Positions 30,232-40,252 are shown, counted from the stretch's first letter. The stretch is 64,000 nt of DNA from Metallosphaera hakonensis JCM 8857 = DSM 7519 (GCF_003201675.2 NZ_CP029287.2:1178001-1242000), one strand, 5' to 3'. The notes: generated by a model from the sequence alone, not told the origin. Made by a program: numbers and translations.

Positions 30232-30531
30232 GAATGAGCAACCTCTTTTATACCATGAAATTGGGTCTATTAAATCTAATATTTGCTTCTAGTTTAAGTG
30301 ACAACTTTGTTCAACTATACTTCCTACTCAAAATCTGACCTCTTACTTTAATGCTCTATTAAGGATAGCCTCTTACTTGTGTTGAATATATTCATGTGTC
30401 TGTTTGAAAATGATCTCAGTTGTATATCTAAACAGAAAGCTCTCTAGTGATAGCACTGTTAAACCATTTTGCGAGCGTAAAGGATACAGTAGCTCAAAAC
30501 TCTTTAAAGCTCAATTGGATGGTTTCGTCTA
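30232..30531. promoter_or_regulatory. Divergent spacer with pth2 promoter
   Basis: The 300 nt between the Zn-ribbon gene and pth2 contain no gene that I can support. A TATA-like TTTAAAG at 30503-30509 lies 22 nt before the pth2 ATG. The promoter of the Zn-ribbon, aEF1B and cdc48 unit must also be here on the minus strand, but no clear box stands out. Confidence 0.45.
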
Positions 30532-30885
30532 ATGAAAATGATTATCATAGTGAGGACTGACATTGAAATGGGGAAGGGGAAGATAGCCGCTCAAGTAGCT
30601 CACGCTGCCGTGTCCTTAGTTTTAGCTTCCATGGGACGATCAACATGGAATCAATGGTTGGAGGCATGGTTAGAAGAGGGTCAACCTAAAGTCGTATTGA
30701 AGATCTCTAGTTTGAGCGAACTCTTGGAACGTATAGAGAGAGCGAAGTCCCAGGGACTTCAAACCACAATAATCACTGATGCAGGGAGAACTCAGGTGGA
30801 ACCTGGAACCATAACCTGCGCTGGAATTGGACCTGCGCCAGACAATGAGATTGATAAGATCACGAGTGATCTAAAACTCCTGTGA
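30532..30885 (+). CDS. pth2: Peptidyl-tRNA hydrolase, archaeal/eukaryal type
   Basis: Pth2 recycles peptidyl-tRNA released by stalled ribosomes. The 117 residues show the family core KMGKGKIAAQVAHAAV-like segment (here EMGKGKIAAQVAHAAV) and TTIITDAGRTQVEPGT, followed by GIGPAP near the C-terminus. Length is typical. It precedes truD by 12 nt on the same strand, forming a small RNA-processing unit. Confidence 0.97.
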   Translation: MKMIIIVRTDIEMGKGKIAAQVAHAAVSLVLASMGRSTWNQWLEAWLEEGQPKVVLKISSLSELLERIERAKSQGLQTTIITDAGRTQVEPGTITCAGIGPAPDNEIDKITSDLKLL

Positions 30886-30897
30886 AGGTATTGGAAA

Positions 30898-31995
30898 TTG
30901 CTAGATTTAGACTTAGCCATTGGAATAGAGCTCCGATTACATGATTGGCCTCCAATAGAGGCTACCATAAGTAGACCTGAGGGATTTAAGGTAATAGAGG
31001 AAGTAGATGGAAAGCCATGTTCCCAATGGACAGGGCTAAGAGATGGTAAGTTTGCAGTCTATCTTCTTAAAAAGAGGGGAATAGATCACTTCTCAGTTAT
31101 CTCGAGACTGTCATCCGTCTTGAAAGAGAGACCAGGATATCTGGGGATAAAGGACGCTAACGCCATAACCGAACAATTGATCTATACAAGGAGAAAAATC
31201 ATTGAGTCTTATTCTGAGCAATCATTTTCGATCGAGTTCAGAGGTTTTATAGATGGCAAAATTAACCATACTGGTAATATTTTTGAAATAGAACTGATTA
31301 CTGAAAACAAAGATGAGGTGAAAGAGAGGGCCGAGATTCTAAGAAGGGAAGGATTGTTGCCAGCTTTCATTGGTTACCAACGTTTTGGGACTAGGAGACC
31401 AATTACACACCTAGTGGGGAAGGCGATCACGGAACGCGACTGGTGTAAGGCTGTGGAGTACATTCTAGGGTATCCCTTCATATGGGAGAACGTCGACATC
31501 AAGAAATTTAGATTGGCCTACATGGAGGGGAGAGTTACAGATGATCTCCTTGAGAGGATACCTAAACAAGAGAGGTCGGTTTACTTGGAACTTGCCAGAG
31601 GCAATTGCTTGTCAGCTTTAAAGAAGTCAAGTGTGAAGCCCAGCTTCTACGTGGAGGCATATCAGAGTTATCTATTTAACAGGATACTATCGAGAAAATT
31701 GTTGAGATCTAAGATATTTGAGCGGGACGAAATATTGGTACCTACCAAGCCCGAAGATTGCGATACCGAGTGCCGTGAGGTATTTGATGAAGAGGGGATA
31801 GATAAAGGGTCATTCTATATTGAAGAAGTCGGGGTTAACCTCAGACCATTGAGGAGAAAGGCTTTCATGAACGTGAGCTCTATAAGAGTTGACGTTCATA
31901 ATAACTTAAAAATAATGTTCTCCTTAGAGAGAGGTATGTATGCCACCCTCGTCCTCTCAGAAATTCTAAACACTGACCCAAAAAACTTTACTTAG
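30898..31995 (+). CDS. truD: tRNA pseudouridine synthase TruD-like
   Basis: This 365-residue protein matches the TruD/Pus7 family, which makes pseudouridine at tRNA position 13 (and 35 in some archaea). The catalytic motif GYLGIKDANAITEQ, with its aspartate, is near residue 85; GYQRFGTRRPITHLVG and the C-terminal NVSSIRVDVH region follow. The start is TTG, 12 nt behind pth2; no ATG fits. It ends 1 nt before the convergent aspS stop. Confidence 0.93.
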   Translation: MLDLDLAIGIELRLHDWPPIEATISRPEGFKVIEEVDGKPCSQWTGLRDGKFAVYLLKKRGIDHFSVISRLSSVLKERPGYLGIKDANAITEQLIYTRRKIIESYSEQSFSIEFRGFIDGKINHTGNIFEIELITENKDEVKERAEILRREGLLPAFIGYQRFGTRRPITHLVGKAITERDWCKAVEYILGYPFIWENVDIKKFRLAYMEGRVTDDLLERIPKQERSVYLELARGNCLSALKKSSVKPSFYVEAYQSYLFNRILSRKLLRSKIFERDEILVPTKPEDCDTECREVFDEEGIDKGSFYIEEVGVNLRPLRRKAFMNVSSIRVDVHNNLKIMFSLERGMYATLVLSEILNTDPKNFT

Positions 31996-31996
31996 A

Positions 31997-33289
31997 TCAA
32001 GGAACCAATCTCTTCTTATCCCTTGGGAAGAGGGATATTTCCTTAACGTTCTGAAGTCCCGTAAGCATTAGCATGAACCTTTGAAGTCCCATCCCAAATC
32101 CAGCGTGAGGGGGGATTCCGTAATCGAACCACTTAAGGAAGAACTCAAAGTTAACTGGGTTAAGGCCTCTAGCTCTTAGCTCCTTTTCCAGAACTTCCCT
32201 TGTGTGGTTCCTGCTACTTCCAGATACGAGTTCCAACCATCTATAAACTAAGTCAAAGCTCTCGCTTATTTCAGGCTCTTTTTCCTTCCTCCTTGTATAG
32301 AAAGGCCTAGCCTCGGCCGGCCAATCCGTTATAAAGTACAAGTCCTGCTCGAGAACTTTATTGAGAACCCTAGACTCTGGAGTACCTATATCGTCTCCGA
32401 ACTTAGTTTGGAGACCTTGAGACCTCAGGATTTCTATGGCCTCCTTATAGGCTACCCTCTTGATTGGCCTGGTGACTGAGGGAAGTCGGTGGTTCAGAAT
32501 AGCCAAATCGTTCTGGTTGTTCTTGGCAACGCTTTCAAGGACATTTACTATTACGTCCTCTACTATATTCATGACATCGTTATAGTCAGCAAAGGCCATT
32601 TCAACATCCATGCTAATGAATTCCGCAAGGTGATAGGGAGTATCAGACTCCTCCGCTCTCCAGGCAGGGGCTATCTCAAATACTCTCTCCACCGCCCCAG
32701 CTAAAAGCTCCTTATATAACTGTGGGCTCTGGGCCAAAAACGCTTCTTTTCCGAAATATATCACTGGGAAAAGCTGAGCTCCTCCCTCTGTACCAGTGGC
32801 TATTATCTTGGGAGTAAATATCTCATAGAATCCGTGTTTATATAGAGTCTCTCTAAATGCTCTGACAGCCGTTGACTGGATTCTTATCATAGCCTGCATT
32901 TCTTGCCTTCTAAGATCTAGTAGTCTTTCCTTGAGCCTAACCTCAATATCTGCCTTTACCTTATCAGATACGTCCAAGGGGAGTGGGACCTTAGCTTTGC
33001 TCAGGAGCTTTAATTCCTTACAGGACACCTCAACGCCATTTGGTGCCCTTTTATCTGCCCTAACCACACCAATTACTTGGATCACGGATTCTTGGCTGAG
33101 ATCCTTAGCGATCTCAAAGGAAGGGGAAGTTTTATCAACTACAACTTGTCCTATACCACTCTTATCCCTAAGAAGGATGAACTTCTTTCCACCAAGGTCC
33201 CTAACGTTATGAACCCAACCGGCTAAAACAACTTCCTTGCCGTCTGACTCGGGCGATATATCTTGAATAAAGTGGGTCCTTAACATCAC
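31997..33289 (-). CDS. aspS: Aspartyl-tRNA synthetase
   Basis: This 430-residue class II synthetase has an N-terminal OB anticodon-binding domain ([23 protein letters not shown], about 17-40) and the class II core with [20 protein letters not shown], the flipping-loop region, and motif 3 near the end ([14 protein letters not shown]). It attaches Asp to tRNA(Asp). No Asn-specific partner is visible here, so whether it also charges tRNA(Asn) is open. It overlaps the upstream KH gene by 4 nt. Confidence 0.95.
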   Translation of the reverse strand: MMLRTHFIQDISPESDGKEVVLAGWVHNVRDLGGKKFILLRDKSGIGQVVVDKTSPSFEIAKDLSQESVIQVIGVVRADKRAPNGVEVSCKELKLLSKAKVPLPLDVSDKVKADIEVRLKERLLDLRRQEMQAMIRIQSTAVRAFRETLYKHGFYEIFTPKIIATGTEGGAQLFPVIYFGKEAFLAQSPQLYKELLAGAVERVFEIAPAWRAEESDTPYHLAEFISMDVEMAFADYNDVMNIVEDVIVNVLESVAKNNQNDLAILNHRLPSVTRPIKRVAYKEAIEILRSQGLQTKFGDDIGTPESRVLNKVLEQDLYFITDWPAEARPFYTRRKEKEPEISESFDLVYRWLELVSGSSRNHTREVLEKELRARGLNPVNFEFFLKWFDYGIPPHAGFGMGLQRFMLMLTGLQNVKEISLFPRDKKRLVP

Positions 33290-33792
33290 TCAACCCTTAT
33301 TTTAACCTTTGTATCATGGATCCTGGATAAAGCGTTTTCTAGATCGGACGCGTTAGCTGGCAATAGTCGTCTTTCATTTTTAGCCACTCTAATCACGTAT
33401 TGAACAGAACCGTCTGGCAACCAAACCGTGTTAACCCCAAGGACTCTAGCAGGAGATAATAACTGAACGGCGCTATTTTTAATGCTAGTAGATTTCTCGA
33501 TTATTCTTACCTTCAACTTAAGCTTATCCTGCAGTGCCCTAGCTATTTTAATCCATTTTGAAGAGTCCATGGCTTGGGGGCTCTCCACTAGGAGTATAAC
33601 TAGGTTACCGGATCTTATAGCCTTGTAATATGTTGCGTCCTTAAGCTCCTTGAACTGACCCTCTTCTAACTCAAGTAGAGCCTCCATAACCTTAATCTCA
33701 AACTGATCCACTTGACCGCTGTCAACCAAATTTTGGCAACGGTTGCACAAAAGACCGCTTCTAACGCAAAGGTAATCAAGAGGAATTTTCAT
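33286..33792 (-). CDS. NusA-like KH-domain protein
   Basis: This 168-residue protein has an N-terminal CxxC-like pair ([11 protein letters not shown]) and a KH-type RNA-binding region with RARDxxR-like order around 85-150 ([27 protein letters not shown]). It matches archaeal NusA-like proteins, which consist of KH domains and may bind RNA during elongation or ribosome maturation. It is translationally coupled to aspS (4-nt overlap). L40e is divergent, 70 nt away. Confidence 0.85.
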   Translation of the reverse strand: MKIPLDYLCVRSGLLCNRCQNLVDSGQVDQFEIKVMEALLELEEGQFKELKDATYYKAIRSGNLVILLVESPQAMDSSKWIKIARALQDKLKLKVRIIEKSTSIKNSAVQLLSPARVLGVNTVWLPDGSVQYVIRVAKNERRLLPANASDLENALSRIHDTKVKIRVE

Positions 33793-33862
33793 TCTAAGTC
33801 CACACTCCCTTTACCGCAATACTTTTGAATCTAGCTATTATATAAGTACTGGGTTAGGATCG

Positions 33863-34033
33863 ATGCCTTTAACAGACCAGGCCAAAATCCAAATAGTTCA
33901 GGAGAGAGTGTTCATAAAGAAAGTATGCAGAGATTGCGGGGCCTTAAATTCCATAAGGGCTACCAAGTGTAGAAGATGCCACAGTACTAACTTGAGACCC
34001 AAGAAGAAAGAACTACCAACTAAGAGAGCTTAA
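33863..34033 (+). CDS. rpl40e: Ribosomal protein L40e
   Basis: This 56-residue zinc-ribbon ribosomal protein begins [17 protein letters not shown], has two CxxC pairs (CRDCG and CRRCH) and a basic tail. The length is exact for archaeal L40e. A TATA-like stretch (about 33838-33846) lies just upstream. Its last 14 nt overlap the 3' end of the convergent nucleotidyltransferase-like gene. Confidence 0.97.
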   Translation: MPLTDQAKIQIVQERVFIKKVCRDCGALNSIRATKCRRCHSTNLRPKKKELPTKRA

Positions 34034-34583
34034 ACCCAATGGAGCTAAGTCTCTCCTTTACACTCTCCCTATTTTCTTCAAAAGCCTCGCTATGTAGGCT
34101 CAATATTTTAGAGTCGATTTTTAATTTTCTTTCTCCTATTAGTTGAATAATTTTATTGAGTTCTTCCTCATCTTCTTCCCTAAATGCATTAGCTTTCAAT
34201 AGAATGTAATCCTCCAATCTTATTATCTTAAAGTAACCCTTACCTATCTGTCTCTCCTCTGCACTTTCAATCACTATAGGTGGAACGAAAAAGTCTTGGA
34301 CATTTTCATAGAGATCCACTTGCAATTGGTCGTCGCCCAGTGGCACTATGAGCCTAGGTGTATCTATTGGTGTTGATCCGATATCCCACCCTTTTCTATC
34401 CGCCAAGTCCTTTAGGACGTCGAATTCAACTAGTGCACTGAAGTTAAGGGGAAAAATATCCACGTCGCTGTCTGTTCCCTTTCTTCCAAGCAAAAGGTCA
34501 ACTATCGTGTCTCCAATTATTACGAAATCTAGAACCTCTTTAATTTCATTCAGAACTCCTCCAATTTTATCAAACGTAATCAA
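34020..34583 (-). CDS. Nucleotidyltransferase-fold protein
   Basis: This 187-residue protein has the pol-beta-like pattern [25 protein letters not shown], with GTDSDVDIF offering the two metal-binding aspartates, and a third Asp in QLQVDLYEN. This suggests a minimal nucleotidyltransferase, but no substrate-binding part is recognised, so the activity is open. It is a single gene, convergent with L40e, and starts about 60 nt from the class II tRNA. Confidence 0.7.
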   Translation of the reverse strand: MITFDKIGGVLNEIKEVLDFVIIGDTIVDLLLGRKGTDSDVDIFPLNFSALVEFDVLKDLADRKGWDIGSTPIDTPRLIVPLGDDQLQVDLYENVQDFFVPPIVIESAEERQIGKGYFKIIRLEDYILLKANAFREEDEEELNKIIQLIGERKLKIDSKILSLHSEAFEENRESVKERLSSIGFKLS

Positions 34584-34642
34584 TTAAACCACACACCATG
34601 AACCGCAATTACTTTATAATTTTTTGCTCTCATATAATAAGC

Positions 34643-34760
34643 GCCGGGGTGGCCGAGCGGTCTAAGGCGGCACTACCATCCATCGGTAGCGCTAGGGGCT
34701 GCAGTGGGTTTCTCGTCACGGAAACCCGTTATTTCGCGGGTTCAAATCCCGCCCCCGGCT
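34643..34760 (+). tRNA. Class II tRNA (Leu or Ser) with probable intron(s)
   Basis: Acceptor arms GCCGGGG and CCCCGGC (discriminator T), a class II D arm (GCC, an 11-nt loop, GGC) and a T arm (GCGGG-TTCAAAT-CCCGC) are clear. The 67 nt between D and T arms are too long. Removing 16 nt (34673-34688, which carry a CTACC/GGTA hairpin) joins GCA to GC and gives a perfect anticodon stem GCAGC/GCTGC with loop GCTAGGG. That reads TAG (Leu), although position 33 would be C. The remaining variable region, with stem GGGTTTC/GAAACCC, is still long, so a second intron is possible. The D-arm sequence also fits tRNA-Ser. Confidence 0.75.
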
Positions 34761-34847
34761 CTCAAGTTTATATTAAACCATTCATGGATTATATTCGATC
34801 CAACTTTGAGCCAGCCAAAGAGGAAGGAAGAGACGGTTGGAAGGGAA

Positions 34848-36431
34848 ATGACGGGAGATGAGGCACTGGCTTACGTACTCAAGGAGATTGGTATAAAAAA
34901 GGTATTTACATCAAACGCAATTCCGGACTTCCTAAGAGACAGATTAACCCAATATAATCTTACGGTCGACACGTCTCTCACAATAAGAGACGCATTATTG
35001 TTAGCAGACGCCTTCGCGAGAGACACAGGAGATGCTGGAGTTGTTATAAGTACTCCGGAAAGCCTATTACTCGAGGGAAATAGCGTAGTTGCGCAGGCGT
35101 TCTCTGATTCCGTTCCCCTACTTATGATAGGCACATTAAGATCGTATAGGGATGTGGGCAAGGCTAGAGTGGAAGAGCTTAAATCCCCAGATGACGTAGC
35201 TGTTTCCCTTTCACCTTTCGTAAAATTCAAAGAAAGAGTGATCAGTATTGAGGAGATCACAGTAACCGTGGAGAAGGGATATAAAGAGGCCTTAAGCAAT
35301 AGAATGAGGCCTGCTCTCGTGGAAATAGCGGAAGAGCTCTTCAGACTAAAGGCCTATCCGCTCTCCACAGCTGAGCAGAAACCAGAGAGGAAGACCCCAG
35401 ACAAGAACACTGTGGCAAAGGTAGCCGAGGTTTTAGGTAATTCTAAGTTACCGGTAATAATTGCAGGATACGGTGTGAGAGCTAGCGGTGCATCGGCCCA
35501 GCTATTGGAACTGGCAGAATTACTGGATGCCCCCGTAATATCTACCTTCAGGGCTAAAGGGGCATTCCCAGCTTCCCATCCCCTATATGCGGGAGAGGGT
35601 TTGGGCGCTTTCTCTACTGATGTGGGTTCCAAACTAATGATTGAAGCGGATTCGATTCTGGTTCTAGGATCTAGACTCCCTCAGCTTAGTACTGCAGGAT
35701 GGTCCATGAAATACAAGGGGTTCCTGATGCATAACAACGTTGACGGAGAAGATATAGGTAAGGTGATAATGCCACAAGTCCCCATAGTGGCTGATACAGG
35801 ACTTTTCCTCAAGGAATTGATTGGAGTCCTTAAACAGAAGTTCAAGGAGAACATGAACAGGGGAATTAGAGGAGAGATAGCTACAAGCAGGAAGGTATAT
35901 CCCATCAAACCGCACTCAGGTTTATGGCCCTATGATATAACAAGGCTATTAATGCAATTCAACTTTTCCAAGTACTTTATTGATTTAAGTGCCCCTACCA
36001 TGGATCTTGTCAGGCTTCCAGTGGATAGGCCAGTGTGGCATATGAGTGAGACAATCATTGAAAAGGGAATTGGTGTTGCAGGCGTAATTCAATCTAATGA
36101 TCCGAATTCCTTGGGTATAACCGATGTAAGCGGGGCCCTGAAAGGCCTAGGTTTGATTCAACAAAGAATGAAGAAAACTGTTGGGACTATTCTTATAATG
36201 AACGACGGCGGTGCTACCTATCTAGATACATTCAAGTCTGATATACCATCAATTGGCCGCTCTGGAGTGACAATGGATCTCGATGAGCAACTAGAGCGAT
36301 CCATTGGGGCAATTACTGTTGATACGTATTCTGGACTCAAGGACATACTGGGAGAGAAAAAAGAAAGCCTCAAGGTAATCAACGTAAAGATAGACCCAGA
36401 CTATGAGTCTGTAGTGCTACTTAAGCCGTAA
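34848..36431 (+). CDS. Acetolactate-synthase-like ThDP-family protein, degenerate
   Basis: This 527-residue protein follows the three-domain order of the IlvB/ThDP family: an N-terminal Pyr-like domain, a middle domain around [18 protein letters not shown] and [12 protein letters not shown]-like text, and a C-terminal PP-like domain. The catalytic Glu of the Pyr domain (HEQ in IlvB) is replaced; the region reads [21 protein letters not shown]. The ThDP-binding GDG to NN motif of the C-terminal domain is not visible ([11 protein letters not shown] stands there). It is therefore probably not a normal acetolactate synthase. I start at the ATG at 34848, since the longer frame runs through the tRNA. 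Confidence 0.7.
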   Translation: MTGDEALAYVLKEIGIKKVFTSNAIPDFLRDRLTQYNLTVDTSLTIRDALLLADAFARDTGDAGVVISTPESLLLEGNSVVAQAFSDSVPLLMIGTLRSYRDVGKARVEELKSPDDVAVSLSPFVKFKERVISIEEITVTVEKGYKEALSNRMRPALVEIAEELFRLKAYPLSTAEQKPERKTPDKNTVAKVAEVLGNSKLPVIIAGYGVRASGASAQLLELAELLDAPVISTFRAKGAFPASHPLYAGEGLGAFSTDVGSKLMIEADSILVLGSRLPQLSTAGWSMKYKGFLMHNNVDGEDIGKVIMPQVPIVADTGLFLKELIGVLKQKFKENMNRGIRGEIATSRKVYPIKPHSGLWPYDITRLLMQFNFSKYFIDLSAPTMDLVRLPVDRPVWHMSETIIEKGIGVAGVIQSNDPNSLGITDVSGALKGLGLIQQRMKKTVGTILIMNDGGATYLDTFKSDIPSIGRSGVTMDLDEQLERSIGAITVDTYSGLKDILGEKKESLKVINVKIDPDYESVVLLKP

Positions 36432-36981
36432 TTTTTTACTAAAAAATTGTTAGAAATTCTTGATTTTGTTAAGCTTTGATAAAGCATTTGTTCAATTTAT
36501 CTTGAATTAAATTCGTTAATTTTTCAGGAATAAAATTTTAACGTTCTTCGGAGCCCTTAGCATTCAATAATACCAATATACAGTCATTAACGAACAAGAT
36601 CTCCCGGGATCCCAAGGGTTACATCATCCTATCTTGGTATTCTGCGGCTCAGCTAACGAGCTCATCTTGGCTACAGTTAATCCAACTCTCTTTTACTCTT
36701 ATCCTTACACAATTATGTTATATCTAAAATCAGACCGAATGTCAAACAGTATACTTCCTGGCCTTAGGGTTGCTAAAACCCATTACCATTTAGCTTTTCC
36801 TTGTCAGAAACAGTTACGTAGCAATATTACTACATTGACTCTTGCGCTAGATGCTCTGCTCGGTAGACACTCAAGGCATCGTGGGGATAGATATTATACT
36901 GACAATAACAGAACTCCAAGGAAAGCTCAGCCGCATGTCTTGAAACTTCTCCTTCATCCTAAAAAGCGCTAGTTTCCCTTT
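36432..36981. other. 550-nt spacer without a supported gene
   Basis: A 112-codon open frame on the plus strand (36634-36972) has low-complexity, unlikely protein composition and no promoter at the expected distance. AATACCAA near 36568 and TTGGTATT near 36635 could pair across about 60 nt. A non-coding RNA is possible but not shown. Confidence 0.35.
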
Positions 36982-38091
36982 TCACTCGAACTCTATGGTC
37001 GCTGGAGGCTTAGTAGTTACGTCATACACGACTTCGCCTACTCCTGGAATCATGGCCAATCTCTCGGCGATCTTGGTTAGAACTGAAGTATCCAATTCCA
37101 AGATGTCCGCGGTCATGAAATCTTCAGTGTTAACAGCTCTTATGGCAACAGTGTAATTTCCCTCCCCTTTCCAAACCCTCATAAGAGCCCTTGTAAAGTC
37201 GCCACTTGTAATCTTTCTAGAGACCTCTCTTATCTCCTTGTAATCATTCCTGAGACTAAAGGAGGCCATTTTGCCGTAACTCCTTACGTCCCCCTTAACT
37301 CCTGTAGCCTTAGTTTCGTAGACATGTATCTCATCGCCCAAAATCTCTGACAATCTCTGATCTATACCGAAATTGGACTCAAAGACTGCTGCAAAATATT
37401 GGGAGGGCTTTAAGGGCTCTAGTAGACTCTCTACAACCTTGTTACTTTTCCTTGTTATCTTAAGTTTCTCTCTTGTTAAGGCTCCCACACATCTAACCAG
37501 AAGTCCTGGACCTGGGAAAGGTTGCCTCTCTGAGATTTCCTTGGGAAGACCCAGATATCTGGCTAGCTCCCTCACTTCATTTTTATACAAATCCGCAAGA
37601 GGTTCCACCAGAGAAAAACCCCAAGTCTGCTCTGTGTTTATTCCAAGCTGCACTAACACGTTATGTTGGGTCTTAATTCCGCCTTGGGTCTCTATCCAAT
37701 CTGCTGCAATGGTGCCCTGGACTAGAAATTTAGATTCATGTGTCTTAATTATTTCAGATATAGCGGTGTAGAATAAGTCTCTAAACTTCTTTCTTTTCTC
37801 TTCGGCATCCTTTAATCCTTCTAGAGAAGATAGGAACTTTTGAGACATATCTACAACTTTTAATGGCATTATATCCCTCAACATGAGCCTAACCGATTCA
37901 GCCTCATCTTCCCTAAGGAAACCAGTATCCAACATTACTGGAATTACCCTGTCTCCCAGGATCCTATACATTAGAGCTGCAGCCGTGGTACTGTCAACTC
38001 CTCCACTAACGGCAGCAACGACCCTATTGTTCCCGACTATAGACTTCACTTGTGGTTCTATCTCCTCAATGAACTTCTCGGGTTCGAACAT
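36982..38091 (-). CDS. guaAb: GMP synthase subunit B (ATP pyrophosphatase)
   Basis: In archaea GMP synthase is split; this 369-residue part activates XMP with ATP. The PP-loop VAAVSGGVDSTTAAA (about 23-37) and the C-terminal dimerisation domain (MTADILELDTSVLTKI, DVTTKPPATIEFE) are visible. The glutaminase subunit (GuaAa) is not in the window. The start codon lies directly against the cobQ stop, so the gene is transcribed behind cobQ. Confidence 0.95.
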   Translation of the reverse strand: MFEPEKFIEEIEPQVKSIVGNNRVVAAVSGGVDSTTAAALMYRILGDRVIPVMLDTGFLREDEAESVRLMLRDIMPLKVVDMSQKFLSSLEGLKDAEEKRKKFRDLFYTAISEIIKTHESKFLVQGTIAADWIETQGGIKTQHNVLVQLGINTEQTWGFSLVEPLADLYKNEVRELARYLGLPKEISERQPFPGPGLLVRCVGALTREKLKITRKSNKVVESLLEPLKPSQYFAAVFESNFGIDQRLSEILGDEIHVYETKATGVKGDVRSYGKMASFSLRNDYKEIREVSRKITSGDFTRALMRVWKGEGNYTVAIRAVNTEDFMTADILELDTSVLTKIAERLAMIPGVGEVVYDVTTKPPATIEFE

Positions 38092-39495
38092 TCAATTCTG
38101 TTTTACCGTGTTATCCATATAAATCTGTTCAATTGCTTCTAGATCAACTCTCTCCTTTATGACGTCGGCTAGTTTATTAACTGTCTCCTCTATCTGATCC
38201 TTTAAGCTAATGCCCTCCAACTTAATGCCGTACTCTTTCAGGATATTTCTACCTCCTTCAGAGTATAGGGAACCATGAACACTAAGACCTGCGTGATCAC
38301 CGCTCATTGCTCCGTCCATAACCCTCGTACCTACCCCATTTCTTTCCTCTATTACTAGAAGCGGATCTCCTCCTTGATATTCTATTTCTCCCCTCCTTAT
38401 CTCATACCCCTCAATAGGTCCGAAACTGGACCTGCCCCTACTTAATGAAACTACCTTAGATCTTTGGAATCTAACTTTAACTGGTAAGAGTCTTAGTCCA
38501 GTATAAGAAGAGGGTTCTCCTGCCTCGAGACCATACGGATCAACTAGGGTTTCTCCCATCATCTGGAAACCCCCGCATATACCCAGGACTCTTTTCTTCA
38601 CTAGAATATCCCTAAATCCCCTCTCCAATAACCAAGATAGCGACATCCTTGTGTTCCTAGTTCCTGGCAATATAACTAGATCGGCTTTACTTAGATGTGA
38701 TGGTTTCGTGACGAATCTTAATCTTGCATTTGACCTGGAGAAAACATGAAATTCGTTAAAATTACTCATGTATGGATATGCTACTACGTCAACTTCAAGT
38801 TCCCCATCTCCCATTTCACCTATGTTCATGGAGTCCTCAGCCATAATCTTTAGCCTGTCGTCGTATGGAATGGTTCCAAGGAACTTCATTGAAGTACGAC
38901 TCTCGAGCCAGGATATGGCCGGTTGCAACAATTTTTCATCACCTCTAAATTTATTAATAATGAAACCCTTCAGGAGTCCTCTCAATGAGGGCGGAAACAT
39001 TGTATATATTCCGTAGGCAGAGGCGAACGTTCCTCCTCTGTCTATATCTAGGACTAAAACGACTGGTATCCCTTCCCTAACCAATCTAAACCCCGATATA
39101 TCCCTCTCCATAAAATTGGGCTCCCCTATTCCCCCAGCACTTTCAATAACCATATCGTTCTGAATGGTCTCTCTTACCTTTTTCCAATATTTTTCGATGA
39201 TTGTGTAATACATTGACGGCGAGAAGTTACCCTGTGATTCCCCCCAGAAAATAACCTCTATTCCACTACCCGATGGTTTCAGTAAGACGGGGTTCATAAA
39301 TCTCTGAGGTTCGAGTCCAGCTCCGATGGCCTGGAAGGCTTGAATAAATGCTATTTCGCCTCCATCCTTAGTGGGATAACTATTCAGCGACATATTTTGA
39401 GCCTTGAAGGGCACTCCACGCAAAAGCTTAACTAGAGCGGAGGTTACGAGAGACTTCCCAGAATCGCTCATGCTGGAAGAGATTATAATTGCCAT
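38092..39495 (-). CDS. cobQ: Cobyric acid synthase
   Basis: This 467-residue enzyme amidates four carboxyl groups of adenosylcobyrinic acid a,c-diamide. It has an N-terminal P-loop-like segment (SSSMSDSGKSLVTSALVKLL) and a C-terminal class I-type glutamine amidotransferase domain with GICGGFQMMG (cysteine) and the H-x-E-like GLSVHGSLY end. The start at 39495 is 16 nt from the divergent cobS start; a TATA-like box on the minus strand (39518-39525) lies 22 nt upstream, inside cobS. Confidence 0.95.
   Translation of the reverse strand: MAIIISSSMSDSGKSLVTSALVKLLRGVPFKAQNMSLNSYPTKDGGEIAFIQAFQAIGAGLEPQRFMNPVLLKPSGSGIEVIFWGESQGNFSPSMYYTIIEKYWKKVRETIQNDMVIESAGGIGEPNFMERDISGFRLVREGIPVVLVLDIDRGGTFASAYGIYTMFPPSLRGLLKGFIINKFRGDEKLLQPAISWLESRTSMKFLGTIPYDDRLKIMAEDSMNIGEMGDGELEVDVVAYPYMSNFNEFHVFSRSNARLRFVTKPSHLSKADLVILPGTRNTRMSLSWLLERGFRDILVKKRVLGICGGFQMMGETLVDPYGLEAGEPSSYTGLRLLPVKVRFQRSKVVSLSRGRSSFGPIEGYEIRRGEIEYQGGDPLLVIEERNGVGTRVMDGAMSGDHAGLSVHGSLYSEGGRNILKEYGIKLEGISLKDQIEETVNKLADVIKERVDLEAIEQIYMDNTVKQN
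39482..39489 (+). promoter_or_regulatory. TATA box of cobS, inside cobQ
   Basis: ATTATAAT lies 22 nt before the GTG of cobS and within the first codons of the divergent cobQ gene. Confidence 0.5.
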
Positions 39496-39511
39496 GAGTT
39501 AGTATGAAAGC

Positions 39512-40252
39512 GTGAAGGTATTAAAGGGGATTCTGGGGCAGTTAGCTTTCTTTACAATCATCCCTGTGGGTAAAACCGATTTCGAGTTAACCATGGAATA
39601 TTCGTTTCTAGCGCCGATAATAGTGGGATTGGTCACTGGCGGAATAGATTACATCGTTCTCAGAGGATTATACTTAGTTTTAGGCGGAGTAGTATCCATT
39701 CTCCTAATCCCGATAGTGGAGATAATTAGGGGATTTAACCACTTAGATGGACTTCTAGACTTCGGAGATGCCTTAATGATAAGAGGAAGCTCTGAGGATA
39801 GGCGGAAAGCCCTGAGGGACGTCTCAGTAGGGGCCGGAGGGATAGGATTAGCTATTGTTTACATCACCATTTTTTATGTAGCTACTCAAACTATTACTAA
39901 TTTCGGTATTTTTAGTTTGTATAAGCTTATCTCCGCGGAGGTACTATCGAGAACAATAGGTTTACTTTCTCTCTCCTTAATGAGACCCATGGAAGGGAGC
40001 TTCCTGGGCAGATCATTCTACGAAAAACTGAAGGGAAAGTGGTTTGTCCTTGTGATCCAAAGCGTTCCTTTTCTTTCGCTTTCATCTATAATTCTTTTTC
40101 CAATACTCCTTGGACTATTTCTTGTACTCGGCAAGAAGATCCTAAATGGATCGTCTGGTGACTTGACTGGTGCCTCCATTACTATTAGCTTTCCCATACT
40201 TCTTCTAGGTGAAGACAGATGCTTCCTATTCTCATTGCCTCACTTGTTATAG
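39512..40252 (+). CDS. cobS: Adenosylcobinamide-GDP ribazoletransferase
   Basis: This 246-residue membrane enzyme joins adenosylcobinamide-GDP to alpha-ribazole (phosphate), the last step of cobalamin assembly. It has five to six hydrophobic helices and the family segment FNHLDGLLDFGDALMIRG (about 72-89), followed by GAGGIGLAIV. The start is GTG, supported by a TATA box 22 nt upstream. Its 3' end overlaps cobD by 34 nt, so the two are coupled. Confidence 0.94.
   Translation: MKVLKGILGQLAFFTIIPVGKTDFELTMEYSFLAPIIVGLVTGGIDYIVLRGLYLVLGGVVSILLIPIVEIIRGFNHLDGLLDFGDALMIRGSSEDRRKALRDVSVGAGGIGLAIVYITIFYVATQTITNFGIFSLYKLISAEVLSRTIGLLSLSLMRPMEGSFLGRSFYEKLKGKWFVLVIQSVPFLSLSSIILFPILLGLFLVLGKKILNGSSGDLTGASITISFPILLLGEDRCFLFSLPHLL
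39518..39525 (-). promoter_or_regulatory. TATA box of cobQ, inside cobS
   Basis: On the minus strand TTTAATAC lies 22 nt before the cobQ ATG and within the first codons of cobS. The two boxes are mirror images in position, so both divergent genes seem to be leaderless with promoters in each other. Confidence 0.5.

Noticed and set aside
34704-34847. 48-codon N-terminal extension of the ThDP-like protein
   Set aside because: It starts inside the class II tRNA gene; the ATG at 34848 is the natural start.
36634-36972. 112-codon open frame in the spacer after the ThDP-like gene
   Set aside because: The composition is low-quality (many His, Tyr, Leu runs), there is no TATA box at the right distance, and no motif is recognised.
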